In this document: positions 44,366-53,149 of the stretch, piece by piece
Layout of the letters: every line of letters starts with the position of its first letter
How positions within the stretch are numbered: the first letter of the stretch is position 1
Assembly (NCBI RefSeq): GCF_040518285.1
Contig: NZ_CP155449.1
Coordinates: 372,001-436,000, forward strand
DNA from: Knoellia sp. S7-12
GTDB lineage: Bacteria; Actinomycetota; Actinomycetes; Actinomycetales; Dermatophilaceae
DNA: 64,000 nt
Direction: 5' to 3'
Translations under genes and position numbers: made by a program
The notes under the pieces: generated by a model
The model's database searches: none
The model's input: only the letters and a program-made list of their open reading frames with translations
What the model was told of the DNA's origin: nothing

Positions 44366-46700
44366 CCGCCCAGGTGTTGCCGTAGGCGCAGAACGCCTCT
44401 GCGCCAGCGACATTCGCGGCCACCTCCCGCAGGGCTGTCGCCACATCTGTTCCAGCGACCAGCCGCTCGTGCAGCTCGCACATGGCCGCCGCGGCCACGT
44501 CGTCGTGGATCGGGTTGGTCGCCGCGACGACGCATTGCACACCCAGGCTGAGGAGGGCCGCTGCCAACCCGAGGGGCTCGTCACCGGTGCGTCCCCGACT
44601 GCGGCCGACGTCGCATGCCGACAGAATGACTAGCTCCGCGGCGAGAGGTGAGGTGAGCTCGTGCGCGAAGACGGGCCCGTCGCCCATGTCGAGGCTCGAG
44701 AAGAGCGGGCTCTGGTCGACGTGGTGCCCGTGAGCGGCGAGGTGGACGACGCTCGCCGAGGTGAGCGCGGAGCGCACGTCCGCGCTCACGGCATACCCCG
44801 TTGTCGTTGTCGCGGAAGGCGATTTGGTATGCCGCCCCCACGCCTTCTCGACTGCGCTCACCTCGCCCTGGGCACGGGGAAGGCCGGGGCCGGCGAGGGC
44901 GACGACGTCAGGTGAGCGACCTGCTGTGACGCCGCGTCTGGCCCACGCAGTGACGGATGGTGCCGCGATGACGGGGCTGTTCCTGAGCGCGGGGAGGGCC
45001 CGCCAGGGGATCGAGGCGAGACCGACAGTGGGCACGATGACGACGGTGCCGCTGGCGAGGTCAAGACCCCCCAGGAGCATCTCGTCGACGCGGTGCACCG
45101 AGGATTCACGGGCGCCTGCGAGGAAGGCGGCCATGGACGGCCGCGCCAATGCCATGGCCCGGGCATCGGCGACTGCCCGGCTGGCTGCTGCGGCAACGTC
45201 GGCGGTCGGGCCGATGACACTCTGGTGGATCTGCGAACCGACCACCAGTCGCACGACCGTCCCGCGCACTTCGTGGAAGGTCACGACGGTCACATGTCGC
45301 TGCGACACCAGGGTGTGCGTGGCGGCCAGGGTCATGGCCGTGAGGTCGGCGTCCGCACTGGGGCCGCCGGTCCTGCGGAGCCGCTCGGTGATCTCGGTCT
45401 GCAGCTGATTCACCTCGGCTGCGGTCTCCTGAGCCTTGTCGGTCGTGGGCCCGCTCAATCCGGATCTGCGCCGCAGTTGGCGCAGTTGCCCGACGAGTGC
45501 GGCCACCTCGGGGTCATCGGGTGGTCGGATCGGGGCTGCCCGCAGGGACGCGGCACGCCAGCGCTCGGTGGCGTCGAAGAGTTCATCGAGCGAACCGGAG
45601 TCGGTGGCCATGGCCACATCGGCATCGCGGATCCGGGCAGCGTGCAGGGCCAGCCCGGCGCGCACCTCGTGGCTGTGAACAGATCCCTGGTCGCGCGCCA
45701 ACCGCTGGGCAGCGCCGGACAGCAGGGCCTTCGAGCGGTCGTGGTCCCCGTCCTCCGTGGCGATCCGGGCAGCGAGCAACCGCTCATGGAGGAACACGCT
45801 GAGCGAGACGGAGGCGTCCCCATCGAGGCTGGACACCTCGCGTCGTGCGTTCGCGAGGTCGTGCCGCGCCAGCGCAACCTCGGCGCGGATGCGCGCGCCC
45901 AACCTCTCGTTGGGTTGCACCGGGGTTGGCGTGGACCAGCGCGCCGCGGTCTTGGCGGCACGGGTGAGGTGTCGGCCCATCCCGATGTCGATGGCCGCGC
46001 CCAGTAGCTCGACCTCGTCGGCGCGACTGGTCGCGCGCAGCGCTCGGAAGGTTCGGGTGGCACGGCCGGCCCAGGAACGTGCCGAGGCCAGGTCTCCGCG
46101 CAGCAGCGCCGCCCGGGCGAGGTCGACCTGGATGTCGCCGCGTTCGAGTGGCTGTCGGTCGTGGCGGGCGGCGTCAAGACCGAGGCTGAGGACCTGTTCG
46201 GCCTCGTCGACGAGGCCGGCGTCGAGCAGGACCTTGGCATGGTCCAAGTGGGCTCGCGCCAGCCCCACACCGCAGTCCATGGCTGCCGCTTCGGCCATGA
46301 GCCGAAGGGCCATCGGAAGGTCTCCTGCGATGAAGGCGACGCAGCCGAGATTGTGGCGCGCCTTGAACTCCTCCATGGGCAGGTCGTGCGCGATGGCCAG
46401 GTCGAGTGCAGCCTCGAGGTCCACGCGGCCAAGGTCCAGGTGCTGGAGGGACAGGTGGGCCAGTCCACGATTGATCAGGGTGGCGCACCTCTCTGGCGGG
46501 GCCAACTCGCTCAGGTGGGGCTCCACCTGAGCGAGCGCAGTCAGCGCCTCGATCCAGTTGGACGACATGACGTTGATCGCGCCAGCCTGGATGTGGGCGA
46601 TCGTGCCGAGCAGCGGTGCGGCTGATCCTTCGACCATCTGGTGGACCTCGTCCAGCAACGCCAGTCCGGCCTCAGGTCCGGCGATCCCGAAGCGCGACAT
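44358..46700 (-). CDS. TPR-CHAT caspase-like protease
   Basis: A 780-residue protein from the first ATG. Residues 1-420 are helical TPR-type repeats (for example [38 protein letters not shown]). Residues about 500-780 form a CHAT caspase-like domain: [23 protein letters not shown] (catalytic His about 655) and [12 protein letters not shown] (catalytic Cys about 696), then [25 protein letters not shown] proteases act in regulated proteolysis and in defence systems such as TPR-CHAT with gasdermin or Craspase. The TPR-like reading continues in frame upstream of the ATG for 68 codons up to the stop of the preceding gene with no ATG, GTG or TTG, so the true start is unclear. Last gene of a four-gene operon. 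Confidence 0.88.
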   Translation of the reverse strand: MSRFGIAGPEAGLALLDEVHQMVEGSAAPLLGTIAHIQAGAINVMSSNWIEALTALAQVEPHLSELAPPERCATLINRGLAHLSLQHLDLGRVDLEAALDLAIAHDLPMEEFKARHNLGCVAFIAGDLPMALRLMAEAAAMDCGVGLARAHLDHAKVLLDAGLVDEAEQVLSLGLDAARHDRQPLERGDIQVDLARAALLRGDLASARSWAGRATRTFRALRATSRADEVELLGAAIDIGMGRHLTRAAKTAARWSTPTPVQPNERLGARIRAEVALARHDLANARREVSSLDGDASVSLSVFLHERLLAARIATEDGDHDRSKALLSGAAQRLARDQGSVHSHEVRAGLALHAARIRDADVAMATDSGSLDELFDATERWRAASLRAAPIRPPDDPEVAALVGQLRQLRRRSGLSGPTTDKAQETAAEVNQLQTEITERLRRTGGPSADADLTAMTLAATHTLVSQRHVTVVTFHEVRGTVVRLVVGSQIHQSVIGPTADVAAAASRAVADARAMALARPSMAAFLAGARESSVHRVDEMLLGGLDLASGTVVIVPTVGLASIPWRALPALRNSPVIAAPSVTAWARRGVTAGRSPDVVALAGPGLPRAQGEVSAVEKAWGRHTKSPSATTTTGYAVSADVRSALTSASVVHLAAHGHHVDQSPLFSSLDMGDGPVFAHELTSPLAAELVILSACDVGRSRGRTGDEPLGLAAALLSLGVQCVVAATNPIHDDVAAAAMCELHERLVAGTDVATALREVAANVAGAEAFCAYGNTWAVR

Positions 46701-46904
46701 CGCTCTCGTGATGAGGATCCGGGCCCGCAGGCGCAGTTCCTCGTCGGCGTCTTGTCCGTTGGGCCTGGCTCCCGCAGACTCGGCCAGAGTCTCGAGTGCC
46801 CGGTTCAGCGCAGCGTCGGCCCGCCGGTAGTGGCCGGCGGTGTTCTCCGACCGGCCCCGGGCGTGGAGTTCGCGTGCTGCCTCGAGTGTCGTCGGGACGT
46901 CCTC

Positions 46905-47408
46905 TCAGATCTCGATCCCCGGCGTGATGACCGGGCGGGAGCCCGGCTCGTCGTGTCGCCGGATGACGAGGTGGACGGTGCCGTGGTCGACCCGCTCGAA
47001 GACGAATCGTCCCTCGTCGTCGGCTGTCGCCTCCTGGCTGCGAGAGCGCTCACGGAGCTCGACCTCGGCTCCGGGTGCGGTGACCCATCCGCGCACCCGG
47101 ACGACGTCGCGATCCACGGGTTCGAGCGTCACCATGATGCTCAGCCCTTCGCTCTCGAAGGTCACTGTGCTCGCGCGGTCATACTCCGTGGTGCGAGTGG
47201 CACCCGCCATGGCGCTGTCGTTCATGAGGTGAGCGATCTCGGCCTCGAGGCTGGCCACGGTCATCGCGAACTTCACCCGCTCGGTGAGGTCGACCGGCAC
47301 GGGATCCACGAGGTCGAGTCGGGTCCGGATCAGGGCAAGGGCCCGCTCGTCCAAGGCGTCGAGCGACTGTGCGGCGAGGGCTTCCTCGTCGTTTTGGGGA
47401 GTGTTCAT
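46905..47408 (-). CDS. Carboxypeptidase-regulatory-like protein
   Basis: A 167-residue protein from ATG 47408, overlapping the sigma-factor stop (ATGA). The N-terminal half is helical and acidic (ALIRTRLDLVDPVPVDLTER, then VKFAMTVASLEAEIAHLMND). The C-terminal half looks like an Ig-fold carboxypeptidase-regulatory domain: VRGWVTAPGAEVELRERS, then EGRFVFERVDHGTVHLVIRR. It may sense or bridge between the sigma factor and the CHAT protease (inference). Its TGA is in frame with the downstream TPR-CHAT frame. Confidence 0.7.
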   Translation of the reverse strand: MNTPQNDEEALAAQSLDALDERALALIRTRLDLVDPVPVDLTERVKFAMTVASLEAEIAHLMNDSAMAGATRTTEYDRASTVTFESEGLSIMVTLEPVDRDVVRVRGWVTAPGAEVELRERSRSQEATADDEGRFVFERVDHGTVHLVIRRHDEPGSRPVITPGIEI

Positions 47409-48037
47409 GCCGTCACCTCCCACGTCGGGTCCGCCATGAGGGCCACCCGGAGCTTGGCGAGACATCGACCGCGAGTGGGCCCGATGCTGCCCACCGGGAT
47501 GCCGAGCGCGGCGCTCACCACCGCATAGTCGGGACGGTCGACGAAGGCCACGAGACGGAGCAGCTGCTGACAGCGCTCGGGCAGGCTTTCGACGTGGCGC
47601 CACATCGCCCGGGCCGCTTCTGCGTCCTCGGTGGCCAGCACCGGGTCGGTGACTGCGGCAGGGCTTGTCGGGTCCGCAGGGGAAGGCTCGTCCCGGGGCT
47701 CCTGCGGGACGGTCCGCCTCGCGCGGCGCACGGCGCTCCAGGACTCCCGCTTCGTCGTCATGAGCAACCACTGGAGAACTGCCTGGGGGTCAGCGATGTC
47801 ATTGGTGTGCTCGACGAGTCGCAGCCAGGTGGTCTGCACGACGTCCTCGGCGGTTGCCGCGTCGGCCCCTTGGGATCGGGCGGTGTGCCACAGGAGTGGC
47901 GTCACCTGATCAACGAGCGAGCCCATGGCGCTCGAGTCGCCGGAGCGGTGCAGGTCAAAAGCCTTGGCGGCGACAGCGGCCAGTCCTGGCGACGTACGGC
48001 CCGGCTGCCCGGGTCGCTCCACCTTGCCCGCGTTCAC
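47405..48037 (-). CDS. RNA polymerase sigma-70 family (ECF-like) factor
   Basis: A 210-residue sigma factor starting at GTG 48037, overlapping the protease stop. Region 2: LVDQVTPLLWHTARSQGADA, AEDVVQTTWLRLVEH, then PQAVLQWLLMTTKRESW. Region 4: LPERCQQLLRLVAFVDRPDY and SAALGIPVGSIGPTRGRCLAKLR. A long acidic-proline linker joins them. No anti-sigma gene is adjacent, so control may come from the neighbouring regulatory-like or protease proteins. Likely target: the divergent promoters at about 49.7 kb (inference). Confidence 0.9.
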   Translation of the reverse strand: MNAGKVERPGQPGRTSPGLAAVAAKAFDLHRSGDSSAMGSLVDQVTPLLWHTARSQGADAATAEDVVQTTWLRLVEHTNDIADPQAVLQWLLMTTKRESWSAVRRARRTVPQEPRDEPSPADPTSPAAVTDPVLATEDAEAARAMWRHVESLPERCQQLLRLVAFVDRPDYAVVSAALGIPVGSIGPTRGRCLAKLRVALMADPTWEVTA

Positions 48038-49626
48038 CTCTCCTCCTCGAGGGCCCTGGCTGCGGCCGAGAGGGTGGCGTCCACGACCTTGCGAGCGCGT
48101 GCGCCGCGCGCGGCAGCGTCAGCTGAACGATCTGCACCGAGACCGCGCGCGATGTCACCGGCGAGGGCCGGTGCGGCGAAGGACGTCCCACTCCACAGCC
48201 CGAAGCCGCCGCTGTAGTCGTCGTAGTCAACGGCGCCGCGGGTGGGCTTGCCCGGCGCGACGCCGGGGTTCGCCTGGTGTAGCAACTCGCTGCGGCTGGA
48301 GGCGTTGAACGTCTGCGGCATGGTGCTCACGACCAGGGTGGCTGCGGCATACGCCCTCACCCATGCCCCCGTGTTGGAGAACACGGACACGGTCCGGCCG
48401 TCGGGATTGAGCGCTCCGACGCTCACCATCGGGGCGCCTGTCGTGACCTCAGCCGCGTAGGCCGCCGGGTAGAACTCGACGTCGCTGGCGTTGTTGCCCA
48501 CCGCCGCAAGAATCGTCACGCCGAGCTCGGCAAGACCACGCAGGACGCGGAACAGTGCCTCCTCGTCGTCGAATGCACCGGGCGTCTCGTGCCGATAGCC
48601 CAGCGAGAGAGTGATGACGTCGATCCCTTGCGAGTTGTCGCCCGAGCGCAACGCCAGCGCCTGTCGCAGATAGAGGCCGGTGAGGGCCTGGACGACGTCC
48701 TTCTCGTCGGCGACCCCGTCTCCCCACATGACCGGGACGGACAGGATCCGGGCGTCGGGGCAGTGCTGCCGGACGACACCGGCGATGAACGTGCCGTGGC
48801 CCGCCAGCGGGTCGAGTTGACCGTTGACGAGGTCGATCGTCACTCCGGCGACCTCGTGCGGCATGCCGGCTTGCTCGGGGAGCCGCTCGGCACCATCGCC
48901 CTCGACGAACCAGTGGTGCTCGCCCAGACCAGTGTCGAGGATGGCGACCACGGGGCCGTCCTTCCCCCGCTCCGGGGCAGGAGCAGACCAGACCACCGGA
49001 CCGCGTCCGCCCGGGCCGTAGCCCACACCTTGGCCGTAGCCGACGCCCTGCCCATAACCGACGCCCTGGCCGTAGCCCACACCCTGGCCATATCCCACGC
49101 CCTGCCCGTAGCCCACCCCTTGGCCATAACCGACGCCCTGGCCGTAGCCACTCGCGGTCATCACGTGCGACAACCCGATGCCGGCGACCGCGCCCTGGTC
49201 GGATGCGCGGGCGGCCTGAAGGACGTCCCACGCGTCCACAGGGGTGGCCGAAACCCGTCGGGACTGATCGCTCTCATCGAGTCGCTCGAGCCGCACGACG
49301 GTGTGGCCGACCTTGTCGAGCTCGTCGAGCAGGTCGTTTCGGGTCGCGAAGGCGAGGGAAGGATCGTCCTCGACCACCACGGCATACCCAAGAGATTTGG
49401 CGGCAGTCTCGAGTGCGGCGCGTCGGCCATCCGCGGAACGGCCCACGATCCCGGGGACGAGAAGCACATCGCCCACGTATGCCGTGGGCTCGGGGATCGG
49501 CTCGCCCGTGACCCTGGGCGCGGTGGTCGGGTCGAGGAAGCGCGCGCCGAGGCGCTGCACGGCGGTGCTGGGAAGGACGAGGGGTGGAATGAGTCGTGGC
49601 TTCTGTGCGCGACCGTCGTGCTTCAT
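48034..49626 (-). CDS. S8 subtilisin-like serine protease with GYGQG-repeat linker
   Basis: A 530-residue protease, first gene of the leftward operon. Residues 1-155 look like a propeptide-type region without a Sec signal, so it may act in the cytoplasm. Residues about 159-205 are eight GYG(Q/P)G hexapeptide repeats. The catalytic domain follows with D in VVAILDTGLG (about 230), H in LAGHGTFIAGVV (about 277), the oxyanion Asn in AAVGNNASD, and S in SGTSFAAPALAG (about 480). S8 proteases next to sigma factors and CHAT proteins form recurrent actinobacterial clusters. It could activate CHAT or process the divergently encoded protein (inference). Confidence 0.92.
   Translation of the reverse strand: MKHDGRAQKPRLIPPLVLPSTAVQRLGARFLDPTTAPRVTGEPIPEPTAYVGDVLLVPGIVGRSADGRRAALETAAKSLGYAVVVEDDPSLAFATRNDLLDELDKVGHTVVRLERLDESDQSRRVSATPVDAWDVLQAARASDQGAVAGIGLSHVMTASGYGQGVGYGQGVGYGQGVGYGQGVGYGQGVGYGQGVGYGQGVGYGPGGRGPVVWSAPAPERGKDGPVVAILDTGLGEHHWFVEGDGAERLPEQAGMPHEVAGVTIDLVNGQLDPLAGHGTFIAGVVRQHCPDARILSVPVMWGDGVADEKDVVQALTGLYLRQALALRSGDNSQGIDVITLSLGYRHETPGAFDDEEALFRVLRGLAELGVTILAAVGNNASDVEFYPAAYAAEVTTGAPMVSVGALNPDGRTVSVFSNTGAWVRAYAAATLVVSTMPQTFNASSRSELLHQANPGVAPGKPTRGAVDYDDYSGGFGLWSGTSFAAPALAGDIARGLGADRSADAAARGARARKVVDATLSAAARALEEER
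49012..49149. repeat. 18-bp repeats encoding GYGQG units
   Basis: Seven tandem 18-bp units plus a partial one encode VGYGQG on the minus strand. Units differ at synonymous positions (for example GTAGCC/ATAACC/ATATCC for the GY part) yet the peptide is constant, which suggests selection on the amino-acid repeat. Confidence 0.95.
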
Positions 49627-49726
49627 ATGGGTGCTCCGTGAGCTCGCTGCTGAACCCCGGCGGCAGATGCCGTCGACTCAGCGTAGGGATTGGCGGGTCA
49701 CAGGGGAAGAGCCGCGAGAAGTCGCC

Positions 49727-49788
49727 CAGATACATCTCTTGAGCACATTTCTCTGTGCAGTCGAATCGGCACCCGAGGGATGTATCTG
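49727..49788. promoter_or_regulatory. Symmetrical divergent promoter region
   Basis: CAGATACATC (49727-49736) and its inverse GATGTATCTG (49779-49788) face each other around the centre of the intergenic region between the S8 protease and trypsin-like genes. Between them is a smaller inverted repeat, GCACA-TTTCTC-TGTGC (49743-49758). The layout fits divergent promoters read by one sigma factor or a shared regulator. The ribosome site AAGGAG sits before ATG 49863. Confidence 0.6.
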
Positions 49789-49862
49789 AGGGGCGCTGAA
49801 GTCCTCCTTTCGCAGTGTCGGGGCCGCGCAGGGGCGGCCCCACATCACCCAAGGAGCACGCC

Positions 49863-51326
49863 ATGGCAACACAGCACGAGCAGGCCGCACAACGCGCCGC
49901 CATCAGGCCGGTGAAGGAGTCCATCGAGGACGAACTCATCGCCAGGCCAGGAGTCGTCGCCGTCGACATCGCCGAGAAGGAGAAGGACGGCAAGAAGACC
50001 GGAGAGCTGAGCATCGTCGTCTTCGTCGAGGAGAAGAAGCCGACGTCAAAGCTCGCCAAGGGCGCCGTGATCCCCAAGGAGATCGACGGCATCAAGACCG
50101 ACGTGCAGGAGCTCGTCATCGAGCTGCAGCCGGCCTACCGCCAGCTCGAGGATGCCGAGTTGTTCGTCGACCCGGCGAACTACCCGACTCTCGCCGGTGG
50201 GATCAGCATCGGGCCGCGACGTAGTGTCTTCCTGTCGCCTCCCGACGTACCTGCCCCCGGGAACTACGTGTTCGTCGGCACGCTCGGTGCGATGGTCCGT
50301 GACCGCGCCACGGGCGCGACCATGGGGCTGACGAACTTCCACGTCGCCTGCGTCAACAACACGTGGAGCGTCGGCGACCGCCAGGTCCAGCCGTCGCTCG
50401 TCGATGGTGGCGCTCCGACCGGGGAGTTCGGGTCGCTGACCCGAGCAGTCCTGTCGGAGAACATCGATGGCGCCGTCATCACCGTCGATGCGGCCGAGCC
50501 GTGGACGGCAACGGTCACCGGTGTCGGTGACGTCGCGGGCAGCACGCCAGCCGTCGTCGGGATGGCCGTGCAGAAGCGTGGTCGCACGACCGAGCACACC
50601 TTCGGCACAGTCGCGTCGACCGACTTCACCGTCACCCTCAACTACGGCAGCGACGTGGGGTCGCGCACCCTGCGTCATCAGATCCGCATCGACACCGACA
50701 CCTCGCGCAACCCCCGGTTCTCGAACCAGGGTGACTCGGGGTCGGTCGTCCTCGACAACTCGCGCAACGTCATCGGGCTTCTCTTCGCCGGCAGCAACGA
50801 CGGGTCCATGACCTTCGCCAACCCGGTGCAGGCGGTCCTCGACGAGCTCGGTGTGGATATGCTCACCCCGCCCGTCCTGACGGTGACCCGGCCGCTCATC
50901 ACCTGCCTCAACACCCGGATCACCATCTGCCTCAAGACCCGGCTCGACCTCAGTTGTCCGACGATCAAGACCAGGATCCCGGCGCTGTGTCCGACGGTGA
51001 CGAGGCCGCAGCTCTGCGACTTCATCACGCGACCGAGCCTGTGTGACGTCACGCGGCCCGCGATCTGCGACCTTCAGGTCACCCGGTTCAGCTGCCCGCT
51101 CCCGACTCGGGTCTGTGGTGGCGAGTTCGAGCGTCCGCCCATCGAGGACTGGTTCCGCGGTGGTGGTGGCGGCTATGGCGCCTCGGCGTCCGAGGTCGAG
51201 GCCGCGGCTGACGAGGCCTATTGGGGCGGCTACCTCGCCGCCCTCGAAGAGGTCGACGCGCTGGATGCAGAAGGTTCCGGCGGCTCCGGTGGCTCCGGCT
51301 CCGGTGGCTCTGGCGGAGGTGCCTGA
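49863..51326 (+). CDS. Trypsin-like (Nal1-type) protein with Thr-Arg/Cys-repeat tail; candidate lanthionine substrate
   Basis: A 487-residue protein. Start ATG 49863 has AAGGAG at seven bases. Residues about 30-100 form a small alpha/beta domain (PGVVAVDIAEKEKDGKKTGE, VVFVEEKKP) as in Nal1-like proteins. Residues about 130-330 form a chymotrypsin-fold protease: H160 in TNFHV, Asp in NIDGAVITVD and S292 in NQGDSGSVV. No signal peptide. Residues 342-418 hold nine T-R-x(1-4)-C units with nine cysteines; elsewhere there is only one. A Gly/Ser-rich tail ends the protein. It begins the operon with an APH-like kinase, HopA1-family protein and LanC cyclase, which suggests its Thr and Cys residues are joined as lanthionines (inference). 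Confidence 0.85.
   Translation: MATQHEQAAQRAAIRPVKESIEDELIARPGVVAVDIAEKEKDGKKTGELSIVVFVEEKKPTSKLAKGAVIPKEIDGIKTDVQELVIELQPAYRQLEDAELFVDPANYPTLAGGISIGPRRSVFLSPPDVPAPGNYVFVGTLGAMVRDRATGATMGLTNFHVACVNNTWSVGDRQVQPSLVDGGAPTGEFGSLTRAVLSENIDGAVITVDAAEPWTATVTGVGDVAGSTPAVVGMAVQKRGRTTEHTFGTVASTDFTVTLNYGSDVGSRTLRHQIRIDTDTSRNPRFSNQGDSGSVVLDNSRNVIGLLFAGSNDGSMTFANPVQAVLDELGVDMLTPPVLTVTRPLITCLNTRITICLKTRLDLSCPTIKTRIPALCPTVTRPQLCDFITRPSLCDVTRPAICDLQVTRFSCPLPTRVCGGEFERPPIEDWFRGGGGGYGASASEVEAAADEAYWGGYLAALEEVDALDAEGSGGSGGSGSGGSGGGA
50886..51116. repeat. Nine T-R...C units in the protease tail
   Basis: Tail repeats in order are TRPLITC, TRITIC, TRLDLSC, TRIPALC, TRPQLC, TRPSLC, TRPAIC, TRFSC and TRVC. The Thr-to-Cys distance is six residues at first, then five, four and three. 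Every Cys is preceded by one such Thr. DNA copies vary freely, so the pattern is kept at protein level. Confidence 0.92.
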
Positions 51327-51329
51327 ACC

Positions 51330-52256
51330 GTGGCATCCTCCCCCAGCCTGCTCGGTGCGGCCGTCCGGCACGGGCTCGTGCCCGCGCGGGACGTCCGGGC
51401 CGGACTGGTCCGCGTGCGCGCCGTCTCGCGCAGCAATGCCGTGCACGTCATCGAGCACGACGGCGCACCCGTGGGCTACGTCAAGCAGGCCGGGGAAGCC
51501 GCCCGACTCGACGGTGACGACACTGTCGGCGTCGAGGCGGCACTCCTGGGCGCGATTGCGCCCCTTCATCTCGCACCGACCCTGATCCTTCAGGGGGGAT
51601 CGGGGTCGGTGTGGATGGCTGCTCTGCCCGGCGAGGAGCTCTCGTCGGTCCGGGACCCAGCGGTGCTGCGACCTGCGGCGGTCGACCTCGGCCGTGCGTT
51701 GGCGCGGCTGCACCGCCACCCGATTGCCGACGTCGGCGTCCCCGAGGCTCCCCGCCCCTGGCCGCTGCTCGACCGGCTTCCGCCGTCGATGGAGGGCGGC
51801 ACGGGGAGGTCCGAGGCGACCCCCATCCTCGACGCCCTCACTGACCCCACCATCCAGCGCGCCCTCGACGTTGCGCGCACCCAGTGGCGTCCCCATCACC
51901 TCGTCCATGGCGATGTCTCACCGGGCAACGTCATCGTCCACACGTCGTCGTCCGGTGACGTGCGTATCGGCCTGATTGACCTCGAGCTCGGCGGGAAAGG
52001 TTGCCCTGAGCATGATCTGGCCTCGGCAGCGGCCATGCTCGGTGAATTCTCCCCGGGTGGTGTCGACCTCGCCGCCCTGTGTCTCGACGCGTACTGGACC
52101 GCCTGCGGCCCGGCCACGCTGACTGCTCCTTGGCGGTGCGTGCGGGCGCTGCTCACGGCCTGGCAGGTGGCTCTCACCCATGGTGAGGACGGGACCCCGG
52201 ACGTCGCCCGGATCCTTGGGCGTGCGGTCGCGGCAGCCGAGGAGGTCAGGTCATGA
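51330..52256 (+). CDS. APH-fold kinase (lanthipeptide kinase-like)
   Basis: A 308-residue protein starting at GTG three bases after the trypsin-like stop. The kinase fold of aminoglycoside phosphotransferases is seen in the catalytic loop LVHGDVSPGNVIV (H193, D195, N200) and in the metal-binding LIDLE (Asp about 219); the N-lobe has VGYVKQAG, a plausible ATP lysine. In class V lanthipeptide pathways an APH-type kinase phosphorylates Ser/Thr before elimination, and here the next two genes complete such a set. The substrate is proposed to be the upstream protein's tail. Overlaps the next gene by four bases. Confidence 0.82.
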   Translation: MASSPSLLGAAVRHGLVPARDVRAGLVRVRAVSRSNAVHVIEHDGAPVGYVKQAGEAARLDGDDTVGVEAALLGAIAPLHLAPTLILQGGSGSVWMAALPGEELSSVRDPAVLRPAAVDLGRALARLHRHPIADVGVPEAPRPWPLLDRLPPSMEGGTGRSEATPILDALTDPTIQRALDVARTQWRPHHLVHGDVSPGNVIVHTSSSGDVRIGLIDLELGGKGCPEHDLASAAAMLGEFSPGGVDLAALCLDAYWTACGPATLTAPWRCVRALLTAWQVALTHGEDGTPDVARILGRAVAAAEEVRS

Positions 52257-53149
52257 GTCCCTGGCGACCCGATCACGCAGAGCAACTCCTCGCGGCATAC
52301 GCCGTTCTTCGCGGAGCGCAGGATGACGGCGCTTCCGCCGACTTCCTCTACCAGCACTGGTATGCCGTCCGCTCACCTCACGCTCCCGTGTCGAGTCGCT
52401 GGGACCCGCCGGTCGCGACCGCCGCCCGGGCGGCTCACGGCAGTGCGGGTGACTGGACGCACGACGAGGCCGAGGTTCTTGCCACGGGCATGGCTGGTGT
52501 TGTCGTCGTGGCCACCCCGCGGGGGCGACGGGCGCTGTGTCGTGGGGAGTACGTCACGACGAGCGGCCGCCCGGGATTCCCGCCGCGGGTCGGCGACAGG
52601 GTGCGCTCGCTGCGTCGGCTCGGCGCCGTCGTCCAGGACGGTTGGTGGCGCACGTGGGGTGCGGGCTGGGATCCGCACCAGCTCGGACCCCTGGTTCGCG
52701 TCTACCTCCGGCCGACCTCCGGAGCCGTGGCAACGCTCGTCCATGCCGTGACAAGCGTTCTCGCAGAGGGAGATTCGTGGTTGCTCAAGCTGGCGCCGAC
52801 ACCGGAGGGGCTGAGCCGCCCCGACGCCGTCGTCGCCTATCTCGGCGGGCCGTCGCGCGATCAGGATCGAGATGAGGTGGCGGCGGCAGTGAGTGGTTTG
52901 ACCGCTGGCGCGCCACCGCCGCTCACCGAGCCACTGGGCGACGGCATCGGTTGGGCGCAGGATCCCGGGACGGGAGAGAGCTTTGGTGAGGTGCGCTGCG
53001 CCGCGATCGCCACGGCATACAAGACTTTGGGTTTCAACGACACGTCGGCAGGGGAGTGGCTCGAGACGGTAGCGGCCGAGTTCCGTTGTCGGGGAATTGA
53101 TCCCGCCGCGCCGCACCGTTCCGCGATGACCATCGGAGTGCCGCGATGA
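52253..53149 (+). CDS. HopA1-family protein (phospho-Ser/Thr lyase-like)
   Basis: A 298-residue protein of the HopA1 family (PF17914). The conserved C-terminal part has LVRVYLRPTSGAVATLVHAV, DSWLLKLAPTPEGLSRPDAV, then LGDGIGWAQDPGTGESFGEV and RCAAIATAY. HopA1 proteins were named from type III effectors but occur in lanthipeptide clusters (class V), where they act as the lyase or elimination partner. The N-terminal 90 residues are helical. It overlaps both neighbours by four bases, so expression is tightly coupled to the kinase and cyclase. Confidence 0.82.
   Translation: MSPWRPDHAEQLLAAYAVLRGAQDDGASADFLYQHWYAVRSPHAPVSSRWDPPVATAARAAHGSAGDWTHDEAEVLATGMAGVVVVATPRGRRALCRGEYVTTSGRPGFPPRVGDRVRSLRRLGAVVQDGWWRTWGAGWDPHQLGPLVRVYLRPTSGAVATLVHAVTSVLAEGDSWLLKLAPTPEGLSRPDAVVAYLGGPSRDQDRDEVAAAVSGLTAGAPPPLTEPLGDGIGWAQDPGTGESFGEVRCAAIATAYKTLGFNDTSAGEWLETVAAEFRCRGIDPAAPHRSAMTIGVPR

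Noticed and set aside
49012..49149. CRISPR-like array because of regular 18-bp repeats
   Set aside because: Units are contiguous without spacers and encode a peptide repeat inside the S8 protease.
50046..51908. 620-codon minus-strand frame antisense to the trypsin-like gene
   Set aside because: Typical antisense shadow in GC-rich DNA; the plus strand has protease motifs, ribosome site and operon overlaps.
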